The notes under the pieces were generated by a model that saw only the letters and a program-made list of their open reading frames with translations, ran no database searches and was not told the DNA's origin. 64,000 nt of DNA from WHSM01 sp036375165 (lineage in GTDB: Bacteria; Actinomycetota; Actinomycetes; Mycobacteriales; Micromonosporaceae). Each line of letters opens with the position of its first letter. The stretch's first letter is position 1. Location: the NCBI GenBank assembly GCA_036375165.1, contig DASUSI010000083.1, positions 10,263 to 74,262 of the forward strand, written 5' to 3'. Positions 16,788 through 24,572 of the stretch are shown in pieces. The position numbers and the translations under genes were made by a program.

Positions 16788-16800
16788 CGGGCCGCCTGCG

Positions 16801-17508
16801 CTATCCGCCGAGGGCACCCAGCAGGCCGCCGCCACCACTCTGCTGCGCCACAACCGGCCCCTCACTCGGCTGGACGATCACGAAACCCTGGCCCTGGAAC
16901 AGCACCTGGAACATCTCGCCGGAGCCGCCCTTGAGGATCGACTTCAACCCCTGTGACCTGTGGATCGAGGTCTGCAACTGGCTGGACCAGCCGATCACGG
17001 CGTCAGTGTCCACATACACCGGAAGCTGTGGACTCACCGGGATCACGATCGGGGAGCCGTCGCAGGTGATCGCGAGCTTGCCCTGACCGGAGAACACACA
17101 GTTGAACAGGCCGCCGCCGAACATCCCGGCGCCTTTCACCAGCGAGATCTGGTATTGCAGGCTGTTCTCGAACACCAGTACGTTGCGCCCGTTGACCGAC
17201 AGGTACTCGTTGGGTTCCAGTTCGAGCACGAAGCAGTGGTTCTTGTGGTCGGCGAACCACATCTCACCTTGTCCCCGCACCGTCATCAGGGCCACGCCCT
17301 CGCCGGTCACCGCCCGTTTCAGGAAGTTGCCGACCCCCTGGCTCTTGGTCTCGATCTGGAGATTGCCCCGATACGCGACCATGGCCCCCTGACGGGCCAG
17401 CACCTCGCCGTTGAGCACGTACCGGACGCAGTACGGGTTCTGCAGGCTCATCCCGACCTGGGTCGGCGGCTGGACCATGTTCTCCGGTATGAAAACGTCG
17501 CCACGCAC
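16801..17508 (-). CDS. AIM24 family protein
   Basis: 235-residue all-beta AIM24/TRAP-like protein: NPYCVRYVLNGEVLARQGAM, GEGVALMTVRGQGEMWFAD, EYLSVNGRNVLVFENSLQY and a Gly-rich C-terminus GGGGLLGALGG. Members occur beside stress (Ter-type) genes and have no agreed biochemical role. GTG start with AGGAG 7 nt upstream. Lies just upstream of purC on the same strand, with only 26 nt between. Confidence 0.88.
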   Translation of the reverse strand: MRGDVFIPENMVQPPTQVGMSLQNPYCVRYVLNGEVLARQGAMVAYRGNLQIETKSQGVGNFLKRAVTGEGVALMTVRGQGEMWFADHKNHCFVLELEPNEYLSVNGRNVLVFENSLQYQISLVKGAGMFGGGLFNCVFSGQGKLAITCDGSPIVIPVSPQLPVYVDTDAVIGWSSQLQTSIHRSQGLKSILKGGSGEMFQVLFQGQGFVIVQPSEGPVVAQQSGGGGLLGALGG

Positions 17509-17611
17509 GTCGGTGCTCCTCAGAATCCAGGGCGTCGGCTTCAGGGGGTCGCGGGCAGGCTCACGCCGGCCAGGATCCGTCTCAACCTCTTCGCGCTGGA
17601 ACAGTAGCGCG

Positions 17612-17971
17612 TCAGCCCCACCCGAGCTCGTGTAGCCGCCGGTCGTCGATACCGAAGTGGTGCGCGATCTCGTGGACCACCGTGATCACGACCTCGTCCA
17701 CCACGTCCTCTTCGGACTCGCAGATCCTCAGGATCGGGTTGCGGAACAACGTGATCCGGTCCGGCAGCACCCCGCCGTAATCCCAACCGCGGTCGGTCAG
17801 CGCGTACCCCTCGTACAGGCCGAGCAGTTCGCCCTCTCCGGGCGGGGAGTTGTCCTCCACCATGATCACGACGTTGCGCATCATTTTCAGCAACTCGGGT
17901 GGGATCTGGTCGAGGGCCCGGCTGACCAGATCCTCGAACCGCTCGCGACTCATCTCCACCGGCACGAGCAT
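17612..17971 (-). CDS. Small metallopeptidase family protein (zincin, HEIAHHFG)
   Basis: 119-residue minimal zinc-metallopeptidase with HExxH motif in VVHEIAHHFGIDD and the preceding YEGYALTDRGWDYG and RITLFRNPILR strands, the DUF1025-type family widespread in actinomycetes. The third zinc ligand is probably the aspartate two residues after Gly. Substrate unknown. ATG follows GGAGG. Divergent from the membrane-protein pair at 18020. Confidence 0.88.
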   Translation of the reverse strand: MLVPVEMSRERFEDLVSRALDQIPPELLKMMRNVVIMVEDNSPPGEGELLGLYEGYALTDRGWDYGGVLPDRITLFRNPILRICESEEDVVDEVVITVVHEIAHHFGIDDRRLHELGWG

Positions 17972-18019
17972 GATTCTGCCTCCAGCCGGTGGTACCGCCG
18001 TACCCCCGGGTTTGGCGCG

Positions 18020-18712
18020 ATGCGGAAAACTGGCCGGATGGTTAGCTCGCACCTCGACCCCCCGGACACCAACCCATCGGGCAGCGACAGCCCGGCGACG
18101 ACCGACGACAAGCCGGCAGATGCTGGTGAGCCCGAGCCGGCCGTGATCCCGGAGCAGCGGTCCGGAAAGACCTCGGAACCGGGTCCGGCGCGGATGAACG
18201 GGCCGGCCGACCGCGTCTGGTCGGGGCTGGTGACCGCACTCAGCTACAGCCCGGCCACACCACGGGGATGGCTGCTCATGGCCGCCGGGATCGGTGGCAC
18301 GCTGCTCATCGCCACGTCCTACCCGGCGAGTTGGCTCACCGCGACGCTGGAGCATCGCGACGGGGTCGACTCCCACGCCATGGCGCTTCACGAGGTGACC
18401 ACCACACCACTGGCGTGGATGTACCGGATCGCCACCCTGGGCATGATCGCCTGCGCGTTGGCCCTGGTGTTCGTCCCCCGCGCGGCGACGCCGCCGTTGC
18501 GGATCGTCGGGTTCACCGCGGCCGGGCTGTCGCTGTACAGCGCCATGGTCGCGACACTCGTGATCACGAACGTGGGCGGAGCCCTGAACGGCGCGATGAC
18601 CGTCCGGTACGGCCTTGGCCTGTACGCCGGCTACCTCGGGATCGCCGGACTCGGCTGCTTCATCGGGCTGTTCGGTCGGTTGGGCGAAGATCGCTCGGCG
18701 GTCACCCGGTGA
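18020..18712 (+). CDS. Unrecognised multi-pass membrane protein
   Basis: ~230 residues: a hydrophilic, acidic/Pro-rich cytoplasmic N-terminus (~70 aa), then about four helices (WLLMAAGIGGTLLIATSYPA, IATLGMIACALALVFV, FTAAGLSLYSAMVATLVIT, GLYAGYLGIAGLGCFIGLFG). No domain I can name. ATG 18038 is an alternative start; neither has a strong SD. Coupled by GTGA overlap to the next membrane protein, so the two probably form a pair. Confidence 0.65.
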   Translation: MRKTGRMVSSHLDPPDTNPSGSDSPATTDDKPADAGEPEPAVIPEQRSGKTSEPGPARMNGPADRVWSGLVTALSYSPATPRGWLLMAAGIGGTLLIATSYPASWLTATLEHRDGVDSHAMALHEVTTTPLAWMYRIATLGMIACALALVFVPRAATPPLRIVGFTAAGLSLYSAMVATLVITNVGGALNGAMTVRYGLGLYAGYLGIAGLGCFIGLFGRLGEDRSAVTR

Positions 18713-19167
18713 ACAGGCGACGGCTCGTGGTGGGTGCCGGCGGTCTCACCGTCCTGGCATACCTGGTGTCGCTGGGTCCGGTGAGCTGGGCCGTCGTTGA
18801 TTCCACCGGGACCGCGTTGTTCGAACTCCTCGCCACCAGCAGCGCGGTCAGTTCCTTCCTGTCCGTGATGTACCTGCTACTGACCCTCGTGGTGGTCGGC
18901 CTTACCGGGGCCGGATCGCTCTCCTCGCCGCCGCGCAGCCAGTGGTACGCCGTCGGCGCGCGGTTGGCCTGGCTGCTGGACCTGGTCTGCGTCGGAGGCG
19001 TCGGCTGGCGGATCGCCCGGGGCGGGAACGGTATCGGATTCGGTCCGGGCTGGTACGTGGCGGTGCTCGCGGTGCTCGCGGCCGGGGTTGCCGCCCTCGC
19101 CGTGCCCTCACGTGGCGGGCGCGAGACTGGCCAGGATCACGGTGGCCCGGACCTGGCCGCCGGGTAG
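18709..19167 (+). CDS. Small four-helix membrane protein, partner of the preceding gene
   Basis: 152 residues, about four transmembrane segments (LTVLAYLVSLGPVSWAVV, VMYLLLTLVVVGLTG, LAWLLDLVCVGGVGW, WYVAVLAVLAAGVAALAV). GTG overlaps the previous stop by 4 nt, indicating coupled translation. Unknown function. Its TAG lies within the TAGGCT box that precedes the serS leader ORF. Confidence 0.65.
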   Translation: MNRRRLVVGAGGLTVLAYLVSLGPVSWAVVDSTGTALFELLATSSAVSSFLSVMYLLLTLVVVGLTGAGSLSSPPRSQWYAVGARLAWLLDLVCVGGVGWRIARGGNGIGFGPGWYVAVLAVLAAGVAALAVPSRGGRETGQDHGGPDLAAG

Positions 19168-19170
19168 GCT
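19165..19170 (+). promoter_or_regulatory. -10 box TAGGCT for the serS leader ORF
   Basis: TAGGCT 8 nt before GTG 19179. It overlaps the TAG stop of the preceding membrane protein gene, so serS appears to have its own leaderless promoter. Confidence 0.45.
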
Positions 19171-19178
19171 CGGTTGCC

Positions 19179-19226
19179 GTGTTCATCCGACGACGGCGCT
19201 CATACCCCCGCGGGGGGCCCACGTGA
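19179..19226 (+). CDS. 15-residue leader peptide upstream of serS
   Basis: A GTG placed 8 nt after a TAGGCT box opens a 15-codon ORF encoding VFIRRRRSYPRGGPT. Its TGA overlaps the GTG of serS, so ribosomes finishing the leader could re-initiate on serS. It contains four consecutive arginine codons and one rare serine codon TCA, and a G/C-rich run (CCCCGCGGGGGGCCC) lies inside it. The arrangement suggests attenuation or translational coupling; this is inference. Confidence 0.4.
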   Translation: MFIRRRRSYPRGGPT

Positions 19227-20482
19227 TCGACCTGCGTGCGTTGCGCGAAGACCCTGACCGGTTCCGTGCCAGCCAGCGTGCCCGGGGCGAGTCCGAATCC
19301 CTGGTTGACGACCTGTTGGCCGCGGACCAGCAGCGCCGGGCGGCGGTGTCGCGGTTCGAGGTCCTGCGTGCGGAGCAGAAGCAACTCGGCAAGCGGGTCG
19401 CCAAGGCACAGGGCGAGGAGAGACAGCTGCTGCTTGCCCGTACCAAGGAACTGGCGCAGCAGGTGAAGGCGGCCGAACTCGCCGGCACCCAGGCCGAGGC
19501 GGCACTTCGTGCGGCCCAGCTCGCGGTCTCGAACCTGGTCGAGGACGGCGTGGTCGCGGGTGGCGAGGACGACTTCGTGGTGCTGCGAGAGGTCGGTGAA
19601 CGACCGGACCTCCGGGAGCCGCGCGACCACCTCGAGTTGGGGGAGCTGCTCGGCGCGATCGACACCGAACGGGGCGCGAAGGTCTCCGGTGCCCGGTTCT
19701 ACTTCCTCACCGGACAGGGTGCGCTGCTGCAACTGGCCCTGCTGCAACTGGCGGTCCAGCAGGCGGTCGAGGTCGGCTTCACGCCGGTGATCCCGCCGGT
19801 GCTGGTACGCCCGGAGACCATGGAGGGCACAGGGTTCCTCGGTGCCCACGCGAGCGAGGTCTACCACCTGCCAGCCGACGACCTGTACCTGGTCGGCACC
19901 AGCGAGGTGGCCATGGCCGGCTACCACGCCAACGAGGTGTTGGACCTCAGCGGGCCGAAGCGGTACGCCGGCTGGTCGTCCTGCTTCCGGCGGGAGGCCG
20001 GCAGCTACGGCAAGGACGTCCGGGGCATCATCCGGGTACACCAGTTCGACAAGGTGGAGATGTTCTCCTATTGCCGCCCGGAGCAGGCTGCCGAGGAACA
20101 CCTGCGGCTGCTCGCCTGGGAGGAGGAGATGCTCGCCAAGGTGGAACTGCCGTACCGGGTGATCGACATCGCGGCCGGTGACCTGGGCTCCAGCGCGGCC
20201 CGCAAGTACGACTGCGAGGCGTGGTTGCCGTCCCAGGGCCGGTACCGCGAGGTGACGAGCACCTCGAACTGCACCACGTTCCAGTCCCGCCGGCTGAACA
20301 TCCGCTACCGCGACGAGTCCGGCAAGCCGCAGATGGCCGCCACGCTCAACGGCACTCTCGCCACCACCCGCTGGATCGTGGCGATCCTGGAGAACCACCA
20401 GCAGCCCGACGGCTCGGTACGGGTGCCGAAGGCGCTGCAACCACTGGTCGGCCGTGAGGTGCTGGAGCCGGTGCGCCGGTGA
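19223..20482 (+). CDS. serS: Seryl-tRNA synthetase
   Basis: Charges tRNA-Ser. 419 residues: N-terminal coiled-coil arm (~30-100, rich in Glu/Gln/Arg/Ala) and class II catalytic core with motif 2 FRREAGSYGKDVRGI..VHQFDKVE, TSNCTTFQSRR and motif 3 NGTLATTRWIVAILENHQQ. GTG at 19223 matches the family start IDLRALREDP; the upstream GGGGGG is a poor SD and the start overlaps a leader ORF stop. The next gene overlaps its end by 4 nt. Confidence 0.97.
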   Translation: MIDLRALREDPDRFRASQRARGESESLVDDLLAADQQRRAAVSRFEVLRAEQKQLGKRVAKAQGEERQLLLARTKELAQQVKAAELAGTQAEAALRAAQLAVSNLVEDGVVAGGEDDFVVLREVGERPDLREPRDHLELGELLGAIDTERGAKVSGARFYFLTGQGALLQLALLQLAVQQAVEVGFTPVIPPVLVRPETMEGTGFLGAHASEVYHLPADDLYLVGTSEVAMAGYHANEVLDLSGPKRYAGWSSCFRREAGSYGKDVRGIIRVHQFDKVEMFSYCRPEQAAEEHLRLLAWEEEMLAKVELPYRVIDIAAGDLGSSAARKYDCEAWLPSQGRYREVTSTSNCTTFQSRRLNIRYRDESGKPQMAATLNGTLATTRWIVAILENHQQPDGSVRVPKALQPLVGREVLEPVRR

Positions 20483-21309
20483 CCCAGACGTGGCGGCCCC
20501 GGCTGGTGGTACTGGACCTGGACGGCACCACGGTCGCGATGAACCAGACCACCCCGTCAGGCCGGGTGTTGCGTGCGGTACGGGCCACCATGGCGGCCGG
20601 GGTGCCGGTGGGGGTCGCCACCGGCCGCCCGGTGTGGGGAACGTTGCCGACCACGACCGTGCTCGGACTCGACGAGCCGCAGGCGCTCAGCATGGTCTGC
20701 TCCAACGGCGCGGTGGTGTACGACGCGGCCCGTCGCCGGGCGGTGCACCAGGCGACGATCGAACCGGGTGCGGCGCTGCGGGCGCTGGCGCGGGCACGGC
20801 CGGAGGCCGGTTTCGCGGCCGAGCACGGCGTGCTCGGCTACCGGTACACCCGCCAGTTCGTACGCGACTTTCCGTCCACCTTTTTGGAAGAGGTGGAACT
20901 TTCGGAACTCGAGGCCGCGACGACCACCCGGCTGTCCGGACGCCTGCCGGGCATCCCGATCCAACGGGCACACAGTCGTTGCGATGTGGCGACCGAATGG
21001 GTGGCCGAGGCTGGCGTGGATCCCGGCGAGTATTCCCTTGAAATCGGATTTTCTGGTTGGGTTGACGTCTGCGCGCCAGGTGTTTCCAAGGCGGGAGGAG
21101 TAGCCTTACTGGCCCGCGACATTGGCGTCGAATCCTGCGATGTCCTGGTGATCGGCGACGGCACCAATGATCTGTCGATGTTCGCCTGGGCCGGCCGGTC
21201 GATCGCGATGGGTCAGGCGCCACCCGAGGTGCGGGCCGCGGCGGACGAGGTCACAGCGTCCGTCGAGGACGACGGTGTGGCGTTGGCCCTGGAGCGATGG
21301 TTCGGCTAG
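20479..21309 (+). CDS. Cof-type HAD hydrolase, copy 1
   Basis: 276-residue HAD phosphatase with motif I LDLDGTTVAMN, motif II ATGRP, lysine in GVSKAGGVALL and motif IV IGDGTNDLSMF, plus a C2-type cap. GTGA overlap with serS implies co-expression. Such enzymes dephosphorylate sugar phosphates or flavin/PLP-type metabolites; substrate not deducible. First of three tandem paralogues. Motif IV reads GDGTND where copies 2 and 3 have GDMPND. Confidence 0.87.
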   Translation: MTQTWRPRLVVLDLDGTTVAMNQTTPSGRVLRAVRATMAAGVPVGVATGRPVWGTLPTTTVLGLDEPQALSMVCSNGAVVYDAARRRAVHQATIEPGAALRALARARPEAGFAAEHGVLGYRYTRQFVRDFPSTFLEEVELSELEAATTTRLSGRLPGIPIQRAHSRCDVATEWVAEAGVDPGEYSLEIGFSGWVDVCAPGVSKAGGVALLARDIGVESCDVLVIGDGTNDLSMFAWAGRSIAMGQAPPEVRAAADEVTASVEDDGVALALERWFG

Positions 21310-22145
21310 ACGATCCGACCGGGCCGGTCCACGGACCGGCCACTCTGCCCAGGTTGGTGGCCACCGACCTGGACGGCACCCTGGTGCGCAGCGACGACAC
21401 GGTGAGCCGCTACACCGGTGAGGTGCTGGCCCGGGTACGCGAGGCGGGGATCACCCTGGTCGGGATCACCGGCCGGGGACCCCGGTTGATCGAGCTGTGT
21501 GTGCGGCACCTGTCCGGCGCGGACTTCCTGGTGCTCGCCCAGGGCGGCTACGTGGTCGACCTGGACCACGGTGGACCGCCGCGGGTGGTCACCGAGGTCC
21601 GGGTGGAGGGTGCCGCCGTAGCCGAGGCGGTTCGGCGGATCGAGGCGCAGACCGGCCCGGTGCAACTGCTGGTCGAGGCGTTGGAGGCCCCGGGCGCGCC
21701 GTTGTGGGCCGACGCCGGGGCACCGTGGCCGTACCCGACCGTGGTGCGGGTACGGGCCCGGCGGGAGGCGCTGGCCGTACCCCTGCTGAAAGCGTTCGTA
21801 CGGGTTCCGGGCCTGACCTCCGACGAGTTGCTCGCGGTGGCGCGTCGGGTGGTGCCTCCGGCGTTGTGCACCGTGACCCACTCCGGCTGGGAGTACCTGG
21901 AAATCTGTCCACCTGGGGTGAGCAAGGCGTCCGGTCTGGCGGTGGTGGCCGCTGGACTGGGGATCGATTCGTCGGATGTCCTGGTCTTCGGGGACATGCC
22001 GAACGACGTGTCGATGTTCGCCTGGGCCGGGCGGGGGGTGGCCGTGGCGAACGCGCACCGCGACGTGCTGTCCGTGGCGGATGAAGTCACCGCGTCAAAC
22101 GACGAGGACGGTGTGGCCCGCTACCTGGACCGCCTGCTGCGATAG
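21297..22145 (+). CDS. Cof-type HAD hydrolase, copy 2
   Basis: 282-residue HAD phosphatase: motif I TDLDGTLVRSDD, motif II ITGRGPR, GVSKASGLAVV and motif IV FGDMPNDVSMFAWAG. The ATG lies 13 bp inside the end of copy 1, so translation is coupled. Motif II has TGRG instead of the TGRP of its neighbours, and the cap sequence differs, suggesting a different substrate. Confidence 0.87.
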   Translation: MVRLDDPTGPVHGPATLPRLVATDLDGTLVRSDDTVSRYTGEVLARVREAGITLVGITGRGPRLIELCVRHLSGADFLVLAQGGYVVDLDHGGPPRVVTEVRVEGAAVAEAVRRIEAQTGPVQLLVEALEAPGAPLWADAGAPWPYPTVVRVRARREALAVPLLKAFVRVPGLTSDELLAVARRVVPPALCTVTHSGWEYLEICPPGVSKASGLAVVAAGLGIDSSDVLVFGDMPNDVSMFAWAGRGVAVANAHRDVLSVADEVTASNDEDGVARYLDRLLR

Positions 22146-22230
22146 CACGCCTACCCGTCCGTTGGTCGTGGAAGGGTGGGGCGGGTCACGTGACGATCGA
22201 GGTGCCGGGATCACCGGGCAGACTCGAAAG

Positions 22231-23022
22231 GTGACTTTCCGAGTTGTCGCATCGGACCTGGACGGCACCCTGTTGCGTGGCGACCTGACCGTCAGTCCGC
22301 GCAGTGTGGCGGTACTGGACCGGGCGGCCGATGCCGGGATCCGGTTCGTCATGGTGACTGGCCGCCCGGTCCGGTGGCTGCCGCCGGTGTTCGAGCACAC
22401 CCGGGCACGTGGACCGGTGGTCTGCGCCAACGGGGCGGTGATCTACGACCCGGAGCGGGACGAGATCATGCGGGGAGCCCCACTGGCTGCCGACGTGGTG
22501 GCGGAGGTGGTCGCCGCACTACGCCGGGAACTGCCGGACGTGGTGTTCGCCGTCGAGATCGACCACGGTCGCGCGATGCTCTCCGAGGCGGCGTGGCCGG
22601 CGATCGTGCAGGACATCGGGCACCGGATCGTGGACCACACGGAACTGGCCGGCGCACCGGCGGTGAAGCTGCTGGCGCGGCTGCCCGGCGGGGCACCGGA
22701 CGAGTTCCTCGCCGCGACCACCAGGCTGCTGGACGGCACCGCGCAGGTGACCAGTTCGTCGCGCAGTGCCATGGTGGAGATCTCCGCCGCCGGTGTGACC
22801 AAGGCGAGCGGACTGGCGTGGCTCGCCGAGCGGGCGGGGGTTCACCCGGGGCAGGTCGTCGCGTACGGAGACATGCCCAACGACGTGCCGATGTTCGCGT
22901 GGGCCGGGCGCGGCGTGGCGGTGGCGAACGCACATCCCAGCCTGTTGGAGGTGGCCGACGAGGTGACCGCCTCCAACGACGAGGACGGCGTGGCCGTACA
23001 CCTGGAGAACCTGCTGAACTGA
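22231..23022 (+). CDS. Cof-type HAD hydrolase, copy 3
   Basis: 263-residue HAD phosphatase: motif I SDLDGTLLRGD, motif II VTGRPVR, GVTKASGLAWL, motif IV YGDMPNDVPMFAWAG. It shares a C-terminal VADEVTASNDEDGVA segment with copy 2, so copies 2 and 3 are the closer pair. GTG 22231 with CAGACT 6 nt upstream, resembling a -10 box; it may have its own promoter. Confidence 0.88.
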   Translation: MTFRVVASDLDGTLLRGDLTVSPRSVAVLDRAADAGIRFVMVTGRPVRWLPPVFEHTRARGPVVCANGAVIYDPERDEIMRGAPLAADVVAEVVAALRRELPDVVFAVEIDHGRAMLSEAAWPAIVQDIGHRIVDHTELAGAPAVKLLARLPGGAPDEFLAATTRLLDGTAQVTSSSRSAMVEISAAGVTKASGLAWLAERAGVHPGQVVAYGDMPNDVPMFAWAGRGVAVANAHPSLLEVADEVTASNDEDGVAVHLENLLN

Positions 23023-23066
23023 CCGCCGTACCGACCTGTGGCGCCCGGCCCCACAACGAACCGGTT

Positions 23067-23657
23067 TTACAGGTACTGGCCCGTGCCGTGCTGGTGATCC
23101 GGCCGGCCCAGATCCGCCTTGGGGCCTGCCTCCAGCGCCGGCACCCCGCGCCGCATGTGCTCGAGCTGCGCCCGGGCCGCCATCTGCTGCGCTACCAGGG
23201 CCGCCTGCATCCCGTGGAAGAGTCCTTCCAGCCAGCCGACAAGCTGTGCTTGGGCGATCCGCAACTCCGGTTCGGTGGGCGTCCCGTCCTCGGTGAAGGG
23301 CAGTGAGAGCCGTGTCAGTTCGTCGCGCAGTTCCGGTGCCAGGCCCTCCTCCAACTCGGCGATGGAGCGGGCGTGGATCTGCTTGAGCCGGTTGCGGCCC
23401 GCCTCGTCCAAGGGGGCGGCGCGTACCTCTTCCAGCAACTGTTTGATCATGCTGCCGATACGCATCACCTTGGCGGGCTGTTCCACCAGGCGGGTCGGGT
23501 CGGTTTCGTCGTCGGACTGCTCGTCGTTGCCCTCGAGCGTGACGCTGCCGACCGGACGGCCGTCCGGTCCCACCACAACGACCTGTTGCGAGCGCCTGCG
23601 TCGCTCCGGCTCGGGGGCGGGGGCTGCCCCGTTGTTCTCACCTGGTCCGTCGGTCAT
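23067..23657 (-). CDS. bpa: Bacterial proteasome activator (Bpa/PafE)
   Basis: ATP-independent ring activator that opens the 20S proteasome gate. ~196 residues with a disordered N-terminus, a helical core (VMRIGSMIKQLLEEVRAAPL, EGLAPELRDEL, QLVGWLEGLFHGMQAAL) and the C-terminal gate-opening tail GQYL, as in Mycobacterium Rv3780. This implies the host has a proteasome, although its genes are not in the window. ATG 23675 is an alternative start; I prefer 23657 (MTDGPGENN). Confidence 0.93.
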   Translation of the reverse strand: MTDGPGENNGAAPAPEPERRRRSQQVVVVGPDGRPVGSVTLEGNDEQSDDETDPTRLVEQPAKVMRIGSMIKQLLEEVRAAPLDEAGRNRLKQIHARSIAELEEGLAPELRDELTRLSLPFTEDGTPTEPELRIAQAQLVGWLEGLFHGMQAALVAQQMAARAQLEHMRRGVPALEAGPKADLGRPDHQHGTGQYL

Positions 23658-23735
23658 GTTCCCATCTTTGCGCATCGCTCTGAGCCTGCCTGGCCCGGCC
23701 CGGCGTGGCGGCAGGACCGGCTGGCGAGCCAGTTC

Positions 23736-24533
23736 CTACCTGAACTGGGTGAAATCGGGGGAACGCTTCTCCGTGAACGCCCGCGCGCCCTCTTCTGCCT
23801 CGCCGGTGTGGCTGAACACCTCCAGCCCGTCGAAGGCGAGGTGGGACAGGCCGGCCATGTGGTCGGAGTCGGCGTTGAACGAGTGCTTCAGGAACCGCAG
23901 CGCGGTCGGAGAGTAGGAGGCGATCCGGCGTCCCCACTCCAGCGCGGTGGGCAGCAGATCCACCGTCGGCACCACGACGTTGACCAGGCCCCACCGTTCG
24001 GCGGTGGGGGCGTCGATCAGGTCCAGCAGGAACCACATCTGCCGGGCCCGTTTCTCGCCGATCACCCGTGCCAGGTACGCGGAGCCGAACCCCGCGTCGA
24101 ACGACCCCACCCGCGGCCCGGACTGGCCGAACCGGGCGTGCTCGGCGGCGATGGACAGGTCGCACAGCACATGCAACACGTGGCCGCCACCGACGGCGAC
24201 GCCGTTCACCGCGGCGATCACGGGCTTGGGGATGTCCCGGATGATCCGGTGCAACCGTTCGATCTCGAACGTGCCCCACTCGGTGTCGCCGTACCCGCCG
24301 GTCTCGGCACGCTCCTTGACGTCGCCACCCGCGCAGAATGCCTTCTCACCGGCACCGGTGAGGATCACACAGCCGACCTCACGGGAAGCCCAGGCCGTCT
24401 TGAAGGCAAAGATCAGTTCATCGACGGTACGGCCACGGAACGCGTTCATCCGGTCCGGACGGTTGATGGTGACCACCGCGATCCCGCCGTCCCCAACCTG
24501 GTACCGCACGTCGACCAGTTCGTCGATCTTCAC
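23736..24533 (-). CDS. MenB/BadI-like crotonase (enoyl-CoA hydratase superfamily)
   Basis: 265-residue crotonase fold enzyme: NRPDRMNAFRGRTVDELI, oxyanion-hole segment AFCAGGDVK, AAVNGVAVGGGHVLHVLCDL, GQSGPRVGSFDAGFG and EKRSPDFTQFR. The pattern is shared by dihydroxynaphthoyl-CoA synthase (MenB) and 2-ketocyclohexanecarboxyl-CoA hydrolase (BadI). The short length and MNAFRG favour the BadI side, and no other menaquinone gene is nearby. GTG start behind GAGGAGG. It could act in ring cleavage or a Dieckmann-type reaction; the exact role is uncertain. Confidence 0.85.
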   Translation of the reverse strand: MKIDELVDVRYQVGDGGIAVVTINRPDRMNAFRGRTVDELIFAFKTAWASREVGCVILTGAGEKAFCAGGDVKERAETGGYGDTEWGTFEIERLHRIIRDIPKPVIAAVNGVAVGGGHVLHVLCDLSIAAEHARFGQSGPRVGSFDAGFGSAYLARVIGEKRARQMWFLLDLIDAPTAERWGLVNVVVPTVDLLPTALEWGRRIASYSPTALRFLKHSFNADSDHMAGLSHLAFDGLEVFSHTGEAEEGARAFTEKRSPDFTQFR

Positions 24534-24572
24534 GCCGCGGCCTCCTCGGATGTCCAGCCTGCCGCCGGGTGT

